Notes: a model not told the origin generated them from the letters alone. Shown: positions 9,306-16,647, numbered from the stretch's first letter. The stretch: 23,931 bases of DNA from FEN-1297 sp964498065 (GCA_964498065.1 CAZCFZ010000057.1:1-23931); one strand, 5' to 3'. Numbers and translations are program-made.

Positions 9306-10268
9306 TTACTTTTTTATTGATTTATACTCATTGTAAAGCGTTTCGGTGCTTTTTAGATACTCCGGTCTAAAGGGAACAATTTTAACAGTTTTCATTAAAG
9401 TTAGTAGTTCTCTTCCGGCAGGATATTGACTAATATTAATAGCATCCTCTATAATATCTTTGCTGTAAGAATAATTTCTGGAGGCCTTGGTTAAACTTGA
9501 TATATCGAAAATAAATCCAGGTGAAACTTTAAGTATTTTTATCTTTTTACCGATTTGCGGGTTAAGTTCATCCATTGTTTTAAAAGATGTTTCCGTTATA
9601 ATCCCTACATCTGTCTGTCCAAAAAAAACCGACAGAATTAATTGTGATTCAGACTGGAATTCTTCTGTTTGAGAAAAGAATTTTTTTAAATGCGGAAGTT
9701 TATTTTTAGCAAGTAAAACTTCTATCCAATATTCAGGTATAGGATTATTCCTTTTTAAGCAAAAGCCTAGCTTTTCCCCTTTAAGTTCAGAAATATTTTT
9801 AACACTCGGATTTTTAGTTATAATATAAAGCTTATTGTAAATATTTTTATTATCATTGGAAGTATAAATAGGATAGAGAGACATTTTAGAACGAAGCTTT
9901 AGGAAATCAATTGAATTTAATATAACCATCCCTAAATTCTTATTTGCGTTATATTTTACCATGTCGTCTGTGTTGTCGAAAAGAATAAGTTTGAACTTTG
10001 CATCAACTTTAAGCTTGTTACGCAGCTGATTTGCCCAAGTATTGATAGCTACAGTTGCATCATTAATGTTTACATTTATAAAAGTGCTTCGCAAAACACC
10101 GAGTTCAAAAACTTTTTCATCTTCAGATGATTTCTTTGCTTGCGCGTTTAGGTTGCCGACAAGGATTAACGTCACTAGAAAAGTAATTAATACTAGTAGG
10201 CAGTTATCTTTTAATGTTTGTACATATTTATTAATAATCAAATATTTTATTTTTACTATCATTCCCAT
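9306..10268 (-). CDS. PhnD-type periplasmic substrate-binding protein (first paralogue)
   Basis: A 320-residue secreted protein overlapping the end of the TolC-like gene. Two starts are possible: the ATG at 10268 (10-base overlap), or the ATG at 10262, whose ATGA overlaps the upstream stop, an arrangement typical of translational coupling. The signal peptide is long (hydrophobic about 23-38, probable cleavage after A42, A-Q). Shared family blocks are NINDATVAINTW, LNSIDFLKL, ELKGEKLGF, FFGQTDVGII (V-G where the other two have A-C), NPQIGKK with SPGF, and PAGRELLTLMK. This supports a phosphonate/phosphate-binding type II fold. It follows the outer-membrane channel and precedes two paralogues, with no transporter genes nearby. 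Ligand unknown. Confidence 0.8.
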   Translation of the reverse strand: MGMIVKIKYLIINKYVQTLKDNCLLVLITFLVTLILVGNLNAQAKKSSEDEKVFELGVLRSTFINVNINDATVAINTWANQLRNKLKVDAKFKLILFDNTDDMVKYNANKNLGMVILNSIDFLKLRSKMSLYPIYTSNDNKNIYNKLYIITKNPSVKNISELKGEKLGFCLKRNNPIPEYWIEVLLAKNKLPHLKKFFSQTEEFQSESQLILSVFFGQTDVGIITETSFKTMDELNPQIGKKIKILKVSPGFIFDISSLTKASRNYSYSKDIIEDAINISQYPAGRELLTLMKTVKIVPFRPEYLKSTETLYNEYKSIKK

Positions 10269-11731
10269 GACCTAGTCTTCATTATTTTCGAGCCGATTAA
10301 TAGTTCAAGGTTGGCTTCTGCCATAGCATGGTCATATAATGCCTTTTGATATTGAACATCCATAAAAGATTCTAAAATTTGAGCTTGAATTAAGTCTTTA
10401 GCATCAGCCATATCCTGCTGAAATGCTCTTTCTGTAAGTGAGCAGCTTTCAGCAGCAGATTGTTTTGCCTCGAATGTGTCTCTTACCTTTTTTGTGGATG
10501 ATTCAATTTTATTCAGCGATTCTTCTGTTTGAAGTATTATTGCATCATGAAGCAAATGCTTCTGCTCATCTATTTTTCTTAGTTGAGCATCTGCTTCGTT
10601 AATTTCATTTTTTGTCCTAAATCCGTTAAAAATGGGAATTTGAGCTCCAAGTCCAATCATCCAAATTGAGCTGTTAATTTTATTTGTAATTCCATATTTG
10701 TATGAGTTAAAATTCTGATTAAAGCTTCCTATAATTGCCAGACTCGGTAAAAAGCCGCTTTTAGCTTCTTCTATTTTTGCTTTATATACAGATACAGCGG
10801 CAATTAATTTATTCCAATCGGGATTACTCTTAAATGCTTTTATCAATAAATCGGCTTTACTCCAATTAGAAGTATCAAAAGGAATTTCTTCGTCGGGAAG
10901 ATTAAAATCTTTATCGGTTCCCATTGAAAACATGAGAGCCTGTTTAGCAGATCTTATATTAGTTTTCAAACCGCTCACGAGTGTTTTAACTTCATCTACA
11001 AGAACTTTATTTTTTAGATAGTCAAGTTTTGTAGTTTTGCCTGAACCGTTTTTATACAAACTTTCTGTTAGCTCAAGCGTAATATTTAACCTGTCCAAAG
11101 CATCAATTCCTATTTTATATATTCTTTTTGCAAGTATCACTGCGTAATAAAATCTTTTAATGTCGTAATCAATCTCCATGTTACTTTTTTTATACTCCTG
11201 ATCTGCTATTTCAATTCCGCTTTGTGCTTCTTTGTTTAGTGCTTGAATTTTCCCGCCGGTATATAAAGGATATGTAATATCAATCGAAGCATGGATATTT
11301 TGTTTATCCATTAATTTTATATCTTCTTGGGGAACCTGTATATCTCCCATGTTTATTGTGGAACCGAAAGCAGAAATCGGAGGAATGCTCATTTTAAAAC
11401 TTGGTAGAATAAATAAAGGATCTTGATTAGTTAAACTATATGCAGCATTTGCTGAAACTTGAGGCCAATAACCTGACTCGGCCTGTTTCTTTTGTGCTGT
11501 TGCTATAAGTATATCTTCCCTCGCTGCTTTTATTTTATGGTTATTTTCTAATGCAATTCTTATGCATTCGTTTAATGAAAGTGCTTTTATTTTTAGAGTA
11601 TCGTTGGAGCTTTTAATATTTGCTTTTTGCGGGTATATATTCTTTGTATTGGTAAAAAAAAGTATTGAAAAAAATAAAAAGATATAAAATAAATTTTTAC
11701 CATATTTAAACTCACTAATATTTTTCTGCAT
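10259..11731 (-). CDS. TolC-family outer-membrane channel protein
   Basis: A 490-residue outer membrane factor (OEP family). A hydrophobic export signal at about 13-27 is followed by two OEP-type repeats, about 50-250 and 270-475. Both are rich in long amphipathic helices with Ala, Gln and Lys, and both open with a family-typical stretch: SLNECIRIALENNHKI for repeat one and the LIKAFKSNPDW region for repeat two. Beta-strand segments such as SANAAYSLTN and SLAIIGSFNQNF fit the barrel strands. Such proteins normally form a trimeric tunnel used by an inner-membrane pump with an adaptor. No adaptor (membrane fusion protein), RND or ABC pump gene lies in the window. It is the first gene of the seven-gene operon and overlaps the first binding protein. 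The role in this context is unknown. Confidence 0.88.
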   Translation of the reverse strand: MQKNISEFKYGKNLFYIFLFFSILFFTNTKNIYPQKANIKSSNDTLKIKALSLNECIRIALENNHKIKAAREDILIATAQKKQAESGYWPQVSANAAYSLTNQDPLFILPSFKMSIPPISAFGSTINMGDIQVPQEDIKLMDKQNIHASIDITYPLYTGGKIQALNKEAQSGIEIADQEYKKSNMEIDYDIKRFYYAVILAKRIYKIGIDALDRLNITLELTESLYKNGSGKTTKLDYLKNKVLVDEVKTLVSGLKTNIRSAKQALMFSMGTDKDFNLPDEEIPFDTSNWSKADLLIKAFKSNPDWNKLIAAVSVYKAKIEEAKSGFLPSLAIIGSFNQNFNSYKYGITNKINSSIWMIGLGAQIPIFNGFRTKNEINEADAQLRKIDEQKHLLHDAIILQTEESLNKIESSTKKVRDTFEAKQSAAESCSLTERAFQQDMADAKDLIQAQILESFMDVQYQKALYDHAMAEANLELLIGSKIMKTRSWE

Positions 11732-11771
11732 TTTTATCCGCCTGACTATATAATCTTAAAGTTTATTTAAA

Positions 11772-11800
11772 TTTTAATGTTAAACCGTTTTATTTTTCAA
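11772..11800 (-). promoter_or_regulatory. Weak candidate promoter of the sensor operon
   Basis: On the minus strand TTGAAA (11795-11800) and TTAAAA (11772-11777) are separated by 17 bases and lie about 40 bases before the TolC-like start codon. The match to a sigma-70 pattern is poor in the second hexamer, and in such AT-rich DNA this could be chance. Confidence 0.2.
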
Positions 11801-12187
11801 TTAAATTAATACTCTTGTTTACAGTTCATTCTATTATTACTACCATGGTTCAGTTTGTATTTATACCAAATCGATATAAATAATTATTTGGCAACGTATA
11901 TTATTATCGTTAAATAATGGTTTTTTTATAGTCTGTTTATAAATAATTTTTGTGATGTGTATTTTTATCAAATAAATCTGTGAGAAGCTTGGGGGATTGT
12001 TATTTTTACAAATAATGCAAAAATTAAACATTTTCAAGTATATAACGATGAATGCATTTCAGTTTTTATTACCGAATTATGTCAGAATTTTAATATTTCC
12101 AACTTTTTTATAATTAAAACGGATAAACCAATTTAATTTCTTATTTTGGATAAAATTGCTTTAATGATAAAAAGATATTAAGATTTC

Positions 12188-12216
12188 TTGACTTTTCTAT
12201 ACTATAAAATTAAATT
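12188..12216 (+). promoter_or_regulatory. Candidate rplM promoter
   Basis: TTGACT (12188-12193) and TAAATT (12211-12216) are separated by 17 bases, about 45 bases before the rplM start codon. The first hexamer matches the sigma-70 -35 box at five of six positions, the second matches less well. An alternative TATAAA lies inside the spacer but at the wrong distance. Confidence 0.3.
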
Positions 12217-12260
12217 TAAATTCTTTTTTTGAATAGATTTTGAGTCTTGGAGGAAAAACA

Positions 12261-12710
12261 GTGAAACAGGAAAAATTAACTAAATTTATTAGTACGCTTG
12301 ATGCTGATAGGAAATGGTATGTTGTAGATGCCAAGGATCAAGTTCTAGGACGTCTTGCTACCAGAGTTGCAAGTATTATTAGAGGAAAAAACAAACCGGT
12401 TTTTTCTCCGAATTCGGATACGGGTGATTTCGTAGTTGTTATTAATGCATCGTATGTTAAGGTAACCGGTAAAAGAGAATTAATGAAAAATTATCTCCAT
12501 CATTCCGGTTATCCCGGAGGTTTAAAGTCTAAAAGCTTTGAAGAAGCTATTGCAAAAAAGCCTGAGTTTGTAATTGAGAACGCAGTAAAAGGAATGCTTC
12601 CTAAAAACAGACTCGGTAGAAAATTAATTAAAAAATTAAAAGTATACGCCGGCGATACGCATCCTCATCAAGCACAGAAACCGGAATTAATTAGTTTAAC
12701 GGAGAAATAA
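12261..12710 (+). CDS. rplM: 50S ribosomal protein L13
   Basis: Large-subunit protein that binds 23S rRNA early in 50S assembly. The start is chosen as GTG at 12261 (149 residues), because GGAGG at 12249-12253 lies 7 bases before it. A TTG at 12240 would add a seven-residue extension that includes the translated Shine-Dalgarno. Recognisable family segments are WYVVDAKDQVLGRLATRVA, the GDFVVVINA strand, the KMxxHSGYPGG-like YLHHSGYPGG turn, AVKGMLPKNRLGR and the VYAGDTHPHQAQKP C-terminal block. The stop overlaps the rpsI start by one base (TAATG), so the two are translationally coupled, as in most bacteria. Confidence 0.96.
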   Translation: MKQEKLTKFISTLDADRKWYVVDAKDQVLGRLATRVASIIRGKNKPVFSPNSDTGDFVVVINASYVKVTGKRELMKNYLHHSGYPGGLKSKSFEEAIAKKPEFVIENAVKGMLPKNRLGRKLIKKLKVYAGDTHPHQAQKPELISLTEK

Positions 12711-13096
12711 TGGCTGATCAAATTTACGTAGGAAGAAGAAAAACGTCTGTTGCAAGAGTTATTTTAAGAAACGGTAACGGTAAAATTACTGTTAACGGTA
12801 AAGAATTTGAAGACGCTTTTCCCCAATTGTTAAACAGAGAAGATATTTTAAACCCCCTAAAAGTTACCGAAACTTCCGGAAGTTATGATGTAATTGTAAA
12901 CGTTCAAGGTGGAGGTACTACAGGTCAGGCCCAAGCTGTTCGTCTGGGAATAGCCAGAGCTTTAATAGCAATTAATCCTGAATTCAGGCCGGCATTAAAA
13001 ATAGAAGGTTTCTTAACCAGAGATCCTAGAATGGTTGAACGGAAGAAATACGGTCATCCAAAAGCAAGAAAAAGATTTCAATTTTCTAAAAGATAA
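12710..13096 (+). CDS. rpsI: 30S ribosomal protein S9
   Basis: Small-subunit protein whose C-terminal tail reaches the P-site tRNA. It has 128 residues, near the usual bacterial length of about 130. Typical features are GRRKTSVARV at the N-terminus, GKITVNGK, the GGGTTGQAQAVRLGIARAL core and the basic C-terminus ending in Lys-Arg after KARKRFQFS. The terminal Arg that contacts tRNA is present. GGAG upstream lies inside the rplM coding end, and the start codon shares its A with the rplM stop. Confidence 0.97.
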   Translation: MADQIYVGRRKTSVARVILRNGNGKITVNGKEFEDAFPQLLNREDILNPLKVTETSGSYDVIVNVQGGGTTGQAQAVRLGIARALIAINPEFRPALKIEGFLTRDPRMVERKKYGHPKARKRFQFSKR

Positions 13097-13115
13097 TTTA
13101 TTAAACTATCATTCA

Positions 13116-13181
13116 TACTTTCCGATTTACCGCCTGTGTCCCGCTTTTTAATAGGGATCGTAGGTAAAGCTGAAGAAAGTA
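13116..13181 (+). promoter_or_regulatory. Structured leader RNA candidate upstream of rpsB
   Basis: The spacer before rpsB can fold into nested helices. The outer helix is 13116-13122 with 13175-13181 (TACTTTC/GAAAGTA, 7 pairs), the middle helix 13126-13131 with 13158+5 to 13168, that is TTTACC with GGTAAA at 13163-13168 (6 pairs), and the inner helix TCCC 13139-13142 with GGGA 13154-13157. The internal loops are G-rich and purine-rich. S2 autoregulates rpsB through the mRNA leader in gammaproteobacteria, so an S2-responsive leader is likely here by analogy. The rpsB Shine-Dalgarno (AGGAG, 13193-13197) lies 12 bases 3' of the structure. Confidence 0.5.
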
Positions 13182-13202
13182 GAAGAAAAAACAGGAGCAG
13201 AA

Positions 13203-14024
13203 ATGAATAAAGTTGAATTAACTCAGCTTATTGAGGGTGGTGCGCACTTCGGTCATTTAACACGCCGTTGGAATCCTAAAATGAAGCCATATATATTTAT
13301 GGAGAAAAACGGGATTCATATTATCGACCTTAAAAAAACTCAAACACTATTACAAGAATCTGCAGAGAACCTAGCGCAAATGGTTTCTGGTGGAAAAAAA
13401 GTGTTGTTTGTCGGTACAAAAAAACAGGCTAAAGGAGTAATTGAAGCTGAAGCTAGAAGATGCGATTCCAATTGGGTCAGCGAGCGATGGCTCGGCGGAA
13501 TGTTAACTAACTTTTCAACTATTAGGAAAAGTATTAAAAGGCTCAACAATATTGAAAAACAGGAAACAGACGGCACCTTTGATAAAATAACAAAAAAAGA
13601 AAGACTTTTCTTAACAAGAGAAAAAGATAAACTGAAAAAAGTACTTGAAGGTGTTGAGAGCATGACGCGGCTGCCTGGTGCTATGTTTGTCGTGGATATT
13701 AAAAAAGAATCAATAGCTATTAAAGAAGCTCGTAGATTAAATATCCCGGTTTTTGCAATTGTTGATACAAATTGCGATCCGGACCCGGTAAACTATATTA
13801 TTCCGGCTAATGACGATGCAGTAAAAACAATTGAGCTTATTGTAAAGACTATGGCCGACGCTGTAATTGAAGGTGAAAATAAAGCCAAAGAACTTAAGGC
13901 AGAAGAAGCTGCGGAAGCAGAAAGAGTTAAAAAGGAAAAAGAATTGGAAAAGAAAGCGGAAGAGCAAAAGGCTGTTGAGAATACAGAGGAAGCTAAAATA
14001 ACGGATTCGGATAAAAATAGTTAA
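13203..14024 (+). CDS. rpsB: 30S ribosomal protein S2
   Basis: A 273-residue S2 protein with an AGGAG Shine-Dalgarno 5 bases before the ATG. Family signatures: LIEGGAHFGHLTRRWNPKM near the N-terminus, the IHIIDLKKT strand, VLFVGTKKQA, WVSERWLGGMLTNF, the RLPGAMFVVD loop and VDTNCDPDPVNYIIPANDDA. After about residue 225 the protein continues into a Glu/Lys/Ala-rich charged tail of about 40 residues, which makes it longer than the roughly 240-residue E. coli protein. Such tails are common in this group and probably disordered. It is followed after 46 bases by tsf, the classic partner. Confidence 0.97.
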   Translation: MNKVELTQLIEGGAHFGHLTRRWNPKMKPYIFMEKNGIHIIDLKKTQTLLQESAENLAQMVSGGKKVLFVGTKKQAKGVIEAEARRCDSNWVSERWLGGMLTNFSTIRKSIKRLNNIEKQETDGTFDKITKKERLFLTREKDKLKKVLEGVESMTRLPGAMFVVDIKKESIAIKEARRLNIPVFAIVDTNCDPDPVNYIIPANDDAVKTIELIVKTMADAVIEGENKAKELKAEEAAEAERVKKEKELEKKAEEQKAVENTEEAKITDSDKNS

Positions 14025-14070
14025 AGAAAAATACTTCTTCAGATTAATAAATTTAAAGGGATAGATAATT

Positions 14071-14922
14071 ATGACTATTACTGCTGCACAAGTAAATGAA
14101 TTAAGACAAAAGACCGGCGCCGGTATGATGGATTGTAAAAGGGCTCTTACGGAAGCTAATGGCGATTTTGAAAAGGCAATCGAAATCTTACGCAAAAAAG
14201 GCGCTGCTGTAGCTTCAAAAAGAGCAGAAAAAAGTGCAAACGAAGGATTGATCGTTACAAAAGTTTCAGACGATAAGAAATCAGGCGTTATTGTTGAAGT
14301 TAATTGTGAGACCGATTTTGTTGCAAAAAGCGATGACTTTGTGAATTTTGCAAATGATGTTATTCAAACACTTGATTCGATAAGACCAGCAAGTGTAAAG
14401 GACTTGCTCGAAAAAAATGAGAACATAAAAAATGAATTAACCGATATAATGGGAAAAGTCGGTGAAAAAATTGAAATTTCCCGATTTGCAATTGAAGAAG
14501 CTCCAAATGGTATTCTTGTAGATTATGTCCATCTCGGATCTAAGCTGGGTGTACTTGTAAAATTTGATAATGCCGACAAAGATGAGTTTAGTGAACTTGG
14601 AAAAGATATCGCAATGCAAGTTGCTGCAATGAAGCCCATTTGTGTTTATCGTGATGAAGTTCCCAAAGAAGTCATAGAAAAAGAAATGGACATTTATAAA
14701 GAACTGGCCAGGAAGGAAGGAAAGCCTGAACATATATTAGATAAGATAGCTCAAGGCCGGTTAAATAAATTTTATGAAGAAAATTGCCTGACGGAACAGG
14801 CTTTTATAAAAGATAATTCAAAGTCCGTAGGAAGCCTTCTTAAAGAATTTAATACTAAACACAATTCTCAAATAAAAATAGTACTTTTCCGGCGTTTCCA
14901 TTTAGGCGACGAGAAAAAATAA
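14071..14922 (+). CDS. tsf: Elongation factor Ts
   Basis: Guanine-nucleotide exchange factor that releases GDP from EF-Tu. It has 283 residues. The N-terminal UBA-like module has TGAGMMDCKRALTEANGD, the classic EF-Ts signature, followed by AIEILRKKGAAVASKRA. The core holds VNCETDFVAKSDDFVNFA, the second EF-Ts signature and EF-Tu contact region, and a duplicated core domain with DIAMQVAAMKP. The C-terminus has GRLNKFYEENCLTEQAFI. It is co-directional with rpsB and followed directly by a strong terminator, so rpsB-tsf forms one unit. Confidence 0.97.
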   Translation: MTITAAQVNELRQKTGAGMMDCKRALTEANGDFEKAIEILRKKGAAVASKRAEKSANEGLIVTKVSDDKKSGVIVEVNCETDFVAKSDDFVNFANDVIQTLDSIRPASVKDLLEKNENIKNELTDIMGKVGEKIEISRFAIEEAPNGILVDYVHLGSKLGVLVKFDNADKDEFSELGKDIAMQVAAMKPICVYRDEVPKEVIEKEMDIYKELARKEGKPEHILDKIAQGRLNKFYEENCLTEQAFIKDNSKSVGSLLKEFNTKHNSQIKIVLFRRFHLGDEKK

Positions 14923-14931
14923 TTTTTATGT

Positions 14932-14965
14932 AAAGGTCTTAAATTTTTAAGACCTTTTTTATTTT
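14932..14965 (+). terminator. Rho-independent terminator after tsf
   Basis: A perfect inverted repeat AAAGGTCTTAAA (14932-14943) with TTTAAGACCTTT (14946-14957) is followed by further T residues to 14960 and ATTTT. The stem is 10-12 pairs with a very small loop. It lies 9 bases after the tsf stop codon. Confidence 0.9.
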
Positions 14966-15047
14966 ATTTTCGTAATTTCATAAATAAATTTTATTTATTT
15001 TGTTAGTAGTGCATTAATAGGAGTTTTTAAAAGCATTAAAACGATAA

Positions 15048-15066
15048 AATTCCTTTGGAAGGAATT
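15048..15066 (+). repeat. Short perfect hairpin upstream of pyrH
   Basis: AATTCCTT (15048-15055) and AAGGAATT (15059-15066) form an 8-pair stem with a 3-base loop. It sits immediately 5' of a TATAAT hexamer, so it could act as an operator overlapping the promoter rather than as an RNA structure. There is no T run, so it is not a terminator. Confidence 0.5.
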
Positions 15067-15068
15067 GT

Positions 15069-15074
15069 TATAAT
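15069..15074 (+). promoter_or_regulatory. Candidate -10 box of pyrH
   Basis: A perfect TATAAT lies 25 bases before the pyrH start codon. No good -35 hexamer is present at 16-18 bases upstream, where the palindrome sits. The position downstream of the tsf terminator is right for a new promoter. Confidence 0.35.
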
Positions 15075-15099
15075 AAATTGTAATAAAACAGATTAATAT

Positions 15100-15816
15100 A
15101 TGAATGATTTAAAATATAAAAGAGTACTTCTCAAATTGAGCGGTGAATCGTTGATGGGAAAAAAAGGTTTCGGTATAGATCATAGCGTACTAGAGTTTTT
15201 TTCTAATGAAGTAAAAAAAGTACATGATATTGGTGTTCAGATCGGAATAGTTATAGGAGGTGGAAATATTTATAGAGGCTTAAGTGCAAATGATCAAGGA
15301 ATAGACAGGGTAACCGGGGATCAAATGGGAATGCTGGCTACTGTTATTAATTCTTTAGCGCTTCAAAATGCAATTGAGCATAAAGGAATTCATACCAGGC
15401 TTTTAAGTGCTATTCACATGGAAGAAATTGCCGAACCGTATATTAGAAGACGCGCTATCAGGCATTTGGAAAAAGGCAGAGTTGTTATTTTTGGTGCCGG
15501 AACCGGCCATCCTTATTTTAGTACCGATACAGCCGCCTCATTAAGAGCCGTTGAAATTGAAGCTGATGTAATTATAAAAGGTACAAGAGTTGATGGCGTA
15601 TTTGACTCCGATCCTGAAAAGAATCCTGAGGCATTTAAATTCGATTCAATTACTTATCTGGATATATTAAAGAAAAATTTAAGAGTAATGGATCTTACGG
15701 CTGTGAGTTTGTGTCAGGAAAATAGTCTTCCTATGGTTGTATTTAATATGGGTACTAAAGATAATTTGTTAAAGCTTGTTAATGGAGAAAATGTAGGAAC
15801 AATTGTTAAAAATTGA
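15100..15816 (+). CDS. pyrH: Uridylate kinase (UMP kinase)
   Basis: Bacterial UMP kinase of the amino-acid kinase fold, phosphorylating UMP to UDP with ATP in pyrimidine nucleotide synthesis. It has 238 residues, the normal length. Signature regions are RVLLKLSGESLMG (phosphate binding), IGIVIGGGNIYRG, the DQMGMLATVINSLALQNAIE helix, RRAIRHLEKGRVVIFGAGTGHPYFSTDTAA for UMP and ATP binding, and the DGVFDSDPEKNPEA segment. The ATG has no clear Shine-Dalgarno. It is co-directional with frr, 72 bases downstream, the conserved pyrH-frr pair. Confidence 0.97.
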   Translation: MNDLKYKRVLLKLSGESLMGKKGFGIDHSVLEFFSNEVKKVHDIGVQIGIVIGGGNIYRGLSANDQGIDRVTGDQMGMLATVINSLALQNAIEHKGIHTRLLSAIHMEEIAEPYIRRRAIRHLEKGRVVIFGAGTGHPYFSTDTAASLRAVEIEADVIIKGTRVDGVFDSDPEKNPEAFKFDSITYLDILKKNLRVMDLTAVSLCQENSLPMVVFNMGTKDNLLKLVNGENVGTIVKN

Positions 15817-15859
15817 ACCCTGCTATTGATTTGAATTTTCAAAACCACTATACTCAATA

Positions 15860-15879
15860 ATAGTTTTTTAACAAACTAT
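15860..15879 (+). repeat. Hairpin next to the frr ribosome binding site
   Basis: ATAGTTT (15860-15866) pairs with AAACTAT (15873-15879), leaving a 6-base loop. It ends directly before the frr Shine-Dalgarno (GAGG at 15880-15883). It could influence ribosome access at frr or protect an mRNA end; there is no T run directly after it, so it is not a terminator. Confidence 0.4.
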
Positions 15880-15888
15880 GAGGAAAAT

Positions 15889-16443
15889 ATGGAAGAAATA
15901 ATAAAAGATGCTGATTTGAGAATGAACAAATCTTTAGAAGCATTACGAAATGAATTGTCCAAAATACGTTCCGGTAAAGCAACTACCGCACTGCTTGACG
16001 GTATAAAAGTGGAATATTACGGAACTATGTCTCCTTTAAATCAGGTTGCAAATATAACTGTTCTTGATGCTCATACTCTTTCAATTACACCATGGGACAA
16101 GTCGGTTGTAACGGCAGTAGAGAAAGCAATTTTAGAGGCAAATATTGGCTTTAATCCCATGAACGATGGGACAAATTTAAAAATTCCGGTACCTCCGTTA
16201 AATGAAGAAAGAAGGAAGGAACTGGTTAAGCTCGTTAAAAAATTCGGGGAAGATTCTAAAATAGCGGTTAGAAACATCAGACGAGATGCGAATGAACATC
16301 TTAAACGGGAGGAAAAAAACAAAAAAATATCCGAAGATCAGTTAAAAGAAGCCGAAGATAGAATTCAAAAATTAACCGATGAACATGTGCAAAAGGTAGA
16401 TGATTTATTAAAGCATAAAGAAAAAGAGATAATGGAAGTTTGA
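15889..16443 (+). CDS. frr: Ribosome recycling factor
   Basis: Splits post-termination ribosomes together with EF-G. It has 184 residues, the standard length. It shows the alpha-helical domain I (DLRMNKSLEALRNELSKIRSGKAT, later VKKFGEDSKIAVRNIRRDAN) and the domain II beta segment with YYGTMSPLNQVANITVLDAHTL and GTNLKIPVPPLNEERRKELV. GAGG lies 5 bases before the ATG. It is the last gene of the pyrH-frr unit and is followed by a strong terminator. Confidence 0.97.
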   Translation: MEEIIKDADLRMNKSLEALRNELSKIRSGKATTALLDGIKVEYYGTMSPLNQVANITVLDAHTLSITPWDKSVVTAVEKAILEANIGFNPMNDGTNLKIPVPPLNEERRKELVKLVKKFGEDSKIAVRNIRRDANEHLKREEKNKKISEDQLKEAEDRIQKLTDEHVQKVDDLLKHKEKEIMEV

Positions 16444-16468
16444 TAAAATTGTAAAAATCTTTTTATTT

Positions 16469-16502
16469 AACCCAATTTCTTGCTGAAATTGGGTTATTTT
16501 TT
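16469..16502 (+). terminator. Rho-independent terminator after frr
   Basis: A perfect 11-pair stem (AACCCAATTTC 16469-16479 with GAAATTGGGTT 16485-16495) has a 5-base loop, followed by A and six T. It begins 25 bases after the frr stop. Confidence 0.93.
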
Positions 16503-16550
16503 AAATTGTAGTTTTAGCTGTGTAATTTTATCAACATGGTATGGTATGGT

Positions 16551-16596
16551 AAAATTTAATTAATTTAACAATTAAGATATTTTTTAATTAAATTTT
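16551..16596. repeat. 13-base AT-only inverted repeat
   Basis: AAAATTTAATTAA (16551-16563) and TTAATTAAATTTT (16584-16596) are perfect inverted copies separated by 20 bases, about 50 bases before the L,D-transpeptidase-like gene. Directly before it is a triple ATGGT microrepeat (16536-16550). It may be a regulatory site for the gene downstream, but AT-only repeats can arise by chance in this composition. Confidence 0.4.
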
Positions 16597-16647
16597 GGTC
16601 TTAGAAGGATGGTTTCTGCCGTATTCTTTTCTATAAATTAAACTTTA

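Larger units (their letters stand above)
11732..12260. other. Divergent AT-rich intergenic region
   Basis: About 529 bases between the minus-strand sensor operon and rplM, with no convincing coding sequence. It holds short AT-rich inverted repeats: CCAAAT/ATTTGG around 11866-11891, ATTATT/AATAAT just after it followed by GG and a T run, and TTATTT/AAATAA around 12000-12016. Promoters for both directions must lie here, but none is strong by eye. Confidence 0.6.

Noticed and set aside
7398..10268. A phosphonate ABC import operon
   Set aside because: No permease or ATPase gene is adjacent or anywhere in the window; the neighbours are a TolC-like gene and a kinase.
11866..12016. Short AT-rich inverted repeats in the rplM/TolC-like spacer
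   Set aside because: Six-base AT stems are expected by chance in such composition, and no transcript would need a terminator there.
13737..14195. Minus-strand open frame of 152 codons across rpsB and tsf
   Set aside because: It lies opposite two certain genes, is Phe/Ile-rich with no recognisable motif and has no ribosome site; a shadow frame.
16536..16550. Triple ATGGT microrepeat
   Set aside because: Only three units of five bases, with no array or known function.
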